From: Allofournierella_A excrementavium
GTDB lineage: Bacteria; Bacillota; Clostridia; Oscillospirales; Ruminococcaceae
DNA: 20,675 nt
Assembly: GCA_019120375.1 (NCBI GenBank)
Contig: DWVE01000020.1
Location: 1-20,675 of the forward strand
Direction: 5' to 3'
Positions 20,578 through 20,675 of this stretch are shown one piece after another. Position 1 is the stretch's first letter; each line of letters begins with the position of its first letter. The position numbers and the translations under genes are program-made. The notes under the pieces were generated by a model. That model did not search any database. It saw only the letters and a list, made by a program, of their open reading frames with translations, and was not told the origin of the DNA.

Positions 20578-20675
20578 ATGGAACTCAAGGTGTTTAGAGA
20601 TACCTTATCCACCATGGGCAGCCTGTGGGAGACCAAAGCCGAGCTGCCCATCGAGACCGAACTTCTCATCCCGGA
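20578..20675 (+). CDS. N-terminus of a DUF3794/SPOCS (SipL-like) protein, truncated by window end
   Basis: Only 32 codons are present: MELKVFRDTLSTMGSLWETK followed by AELPIETELLIP. The start is convincing (AAAGGGG at 20564-20570 before ATG 20578). The pattern of a short strand, a helix, an ET.AELPIETE strand and then L(I/V)P resembles the beginning of DUF3794/SPOCS-domain proteins. In Clostridia these include SipL, the SpoIVA-interacting morphogenetic protein that normally ends in a LysM domain. The assignment is from pattern memory of a short fragment and could be wrong. Adjacency to the spoVM-like gene supports a spore-envelope role. Confidence 0.5.
   Translation, partial: MELKVFRDTLSTMGSLWETKAELPIETELLIP

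Noticed and set aside
1..20675. Search for a defence system, mobile element, CRISPR array or other undescribed accessory system
   Set aside because: All large frames are conserved housekeeping, sporulation or metabolic genes in conserved order; there are no direct-repeat arrays, terminal inverted repeats, integrases or transposases. The nearest thing to an undescribed system is the carboxyltransferase trio.

Overview
The window reads as a GC-rich, low-redundancy chromosomal segment of a Gram-positive anaerobe of the Clostridia, most likely the Oscillospiraceae/Ruminococcaceae (Faecalibacterium, Gemmiger, Subdoligranulum or Flavonifractor type). The grounds are gene order (scpA-scpB-DUF2953-gerW-rluB; yicC-remA-gmk-priA-def-fmt-rsmB-rlmN-prpC-prkC-rsgA-thiN-spoVM), strong AGGAGG-type ribosome binding sites, sigma-A style promoters, a zinc-ribbon L28, and several sporulation genes. 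The genus is inference. Almost all sequence is coding and, apart from rpmB at the left edge, everything is on the + strand. I see no tRNA, rRNA, CRISPR, insertion sequence, prophage or toxin/defence cassette.

Region 1 (14-4601): rpmB on the - strand is divergent from a + strand run of a membrane site-2 protease-like gene, scpA, scpB, a DUF2953 membrane protein, gerW/ytfJ and rluB. The scp genes supply the Smc-associated kleisin and its partner for chromosome segregation; DUF2953 and GerW are sporulation-linked; RluB modifies 23S rRNA. Region 2 (4757-7919): a three-gene carboxyl-transfer operon with its own promoter and a textbook terminator. It encodes a divergent 12S-like carboxyltransferase, a free-standing biotin carrier and a 5S-type pyruvate/oxaloacetate carboxyltransferase. 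There is no biotin carboxylase and no sodium-pump beta subunit, so the set resembles an ATP-independent transcarboxylase. It is the most metabolically interesting part of the window.

Region 3 (8038-19623): a promoter followed by eleven tightly packed genes (yicC, remA, gmk, priA, def, fmt, rsmB, rlmN, prpC, prkC, rsgA), ending in a strong terminator. Gaps are 38 nt or less and several genes overlap. The order matches the Bacillus subtilis yloC-yloQ cluster, but rpoZ, coaBC and rpe are absent from their usual places. The genes link nucleotide supply, replication restart, formyl-Met handling, rRNA methylation, Ser/Thr phosphorylation at the cell wall and ribosome assembly.

Region 4 (19648-20675): thiN sits just behind that terminator. 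It is followed by a 26-codon gene that closely matches the spore-coat anchor SpoVM, which is easily missed because of its size. A very strong hairpin follows, then the first 32 codons of a gene that looks like a DUF3794/SPOCS (SipL-like) spore morphogenesis protein, cut by the window edge.
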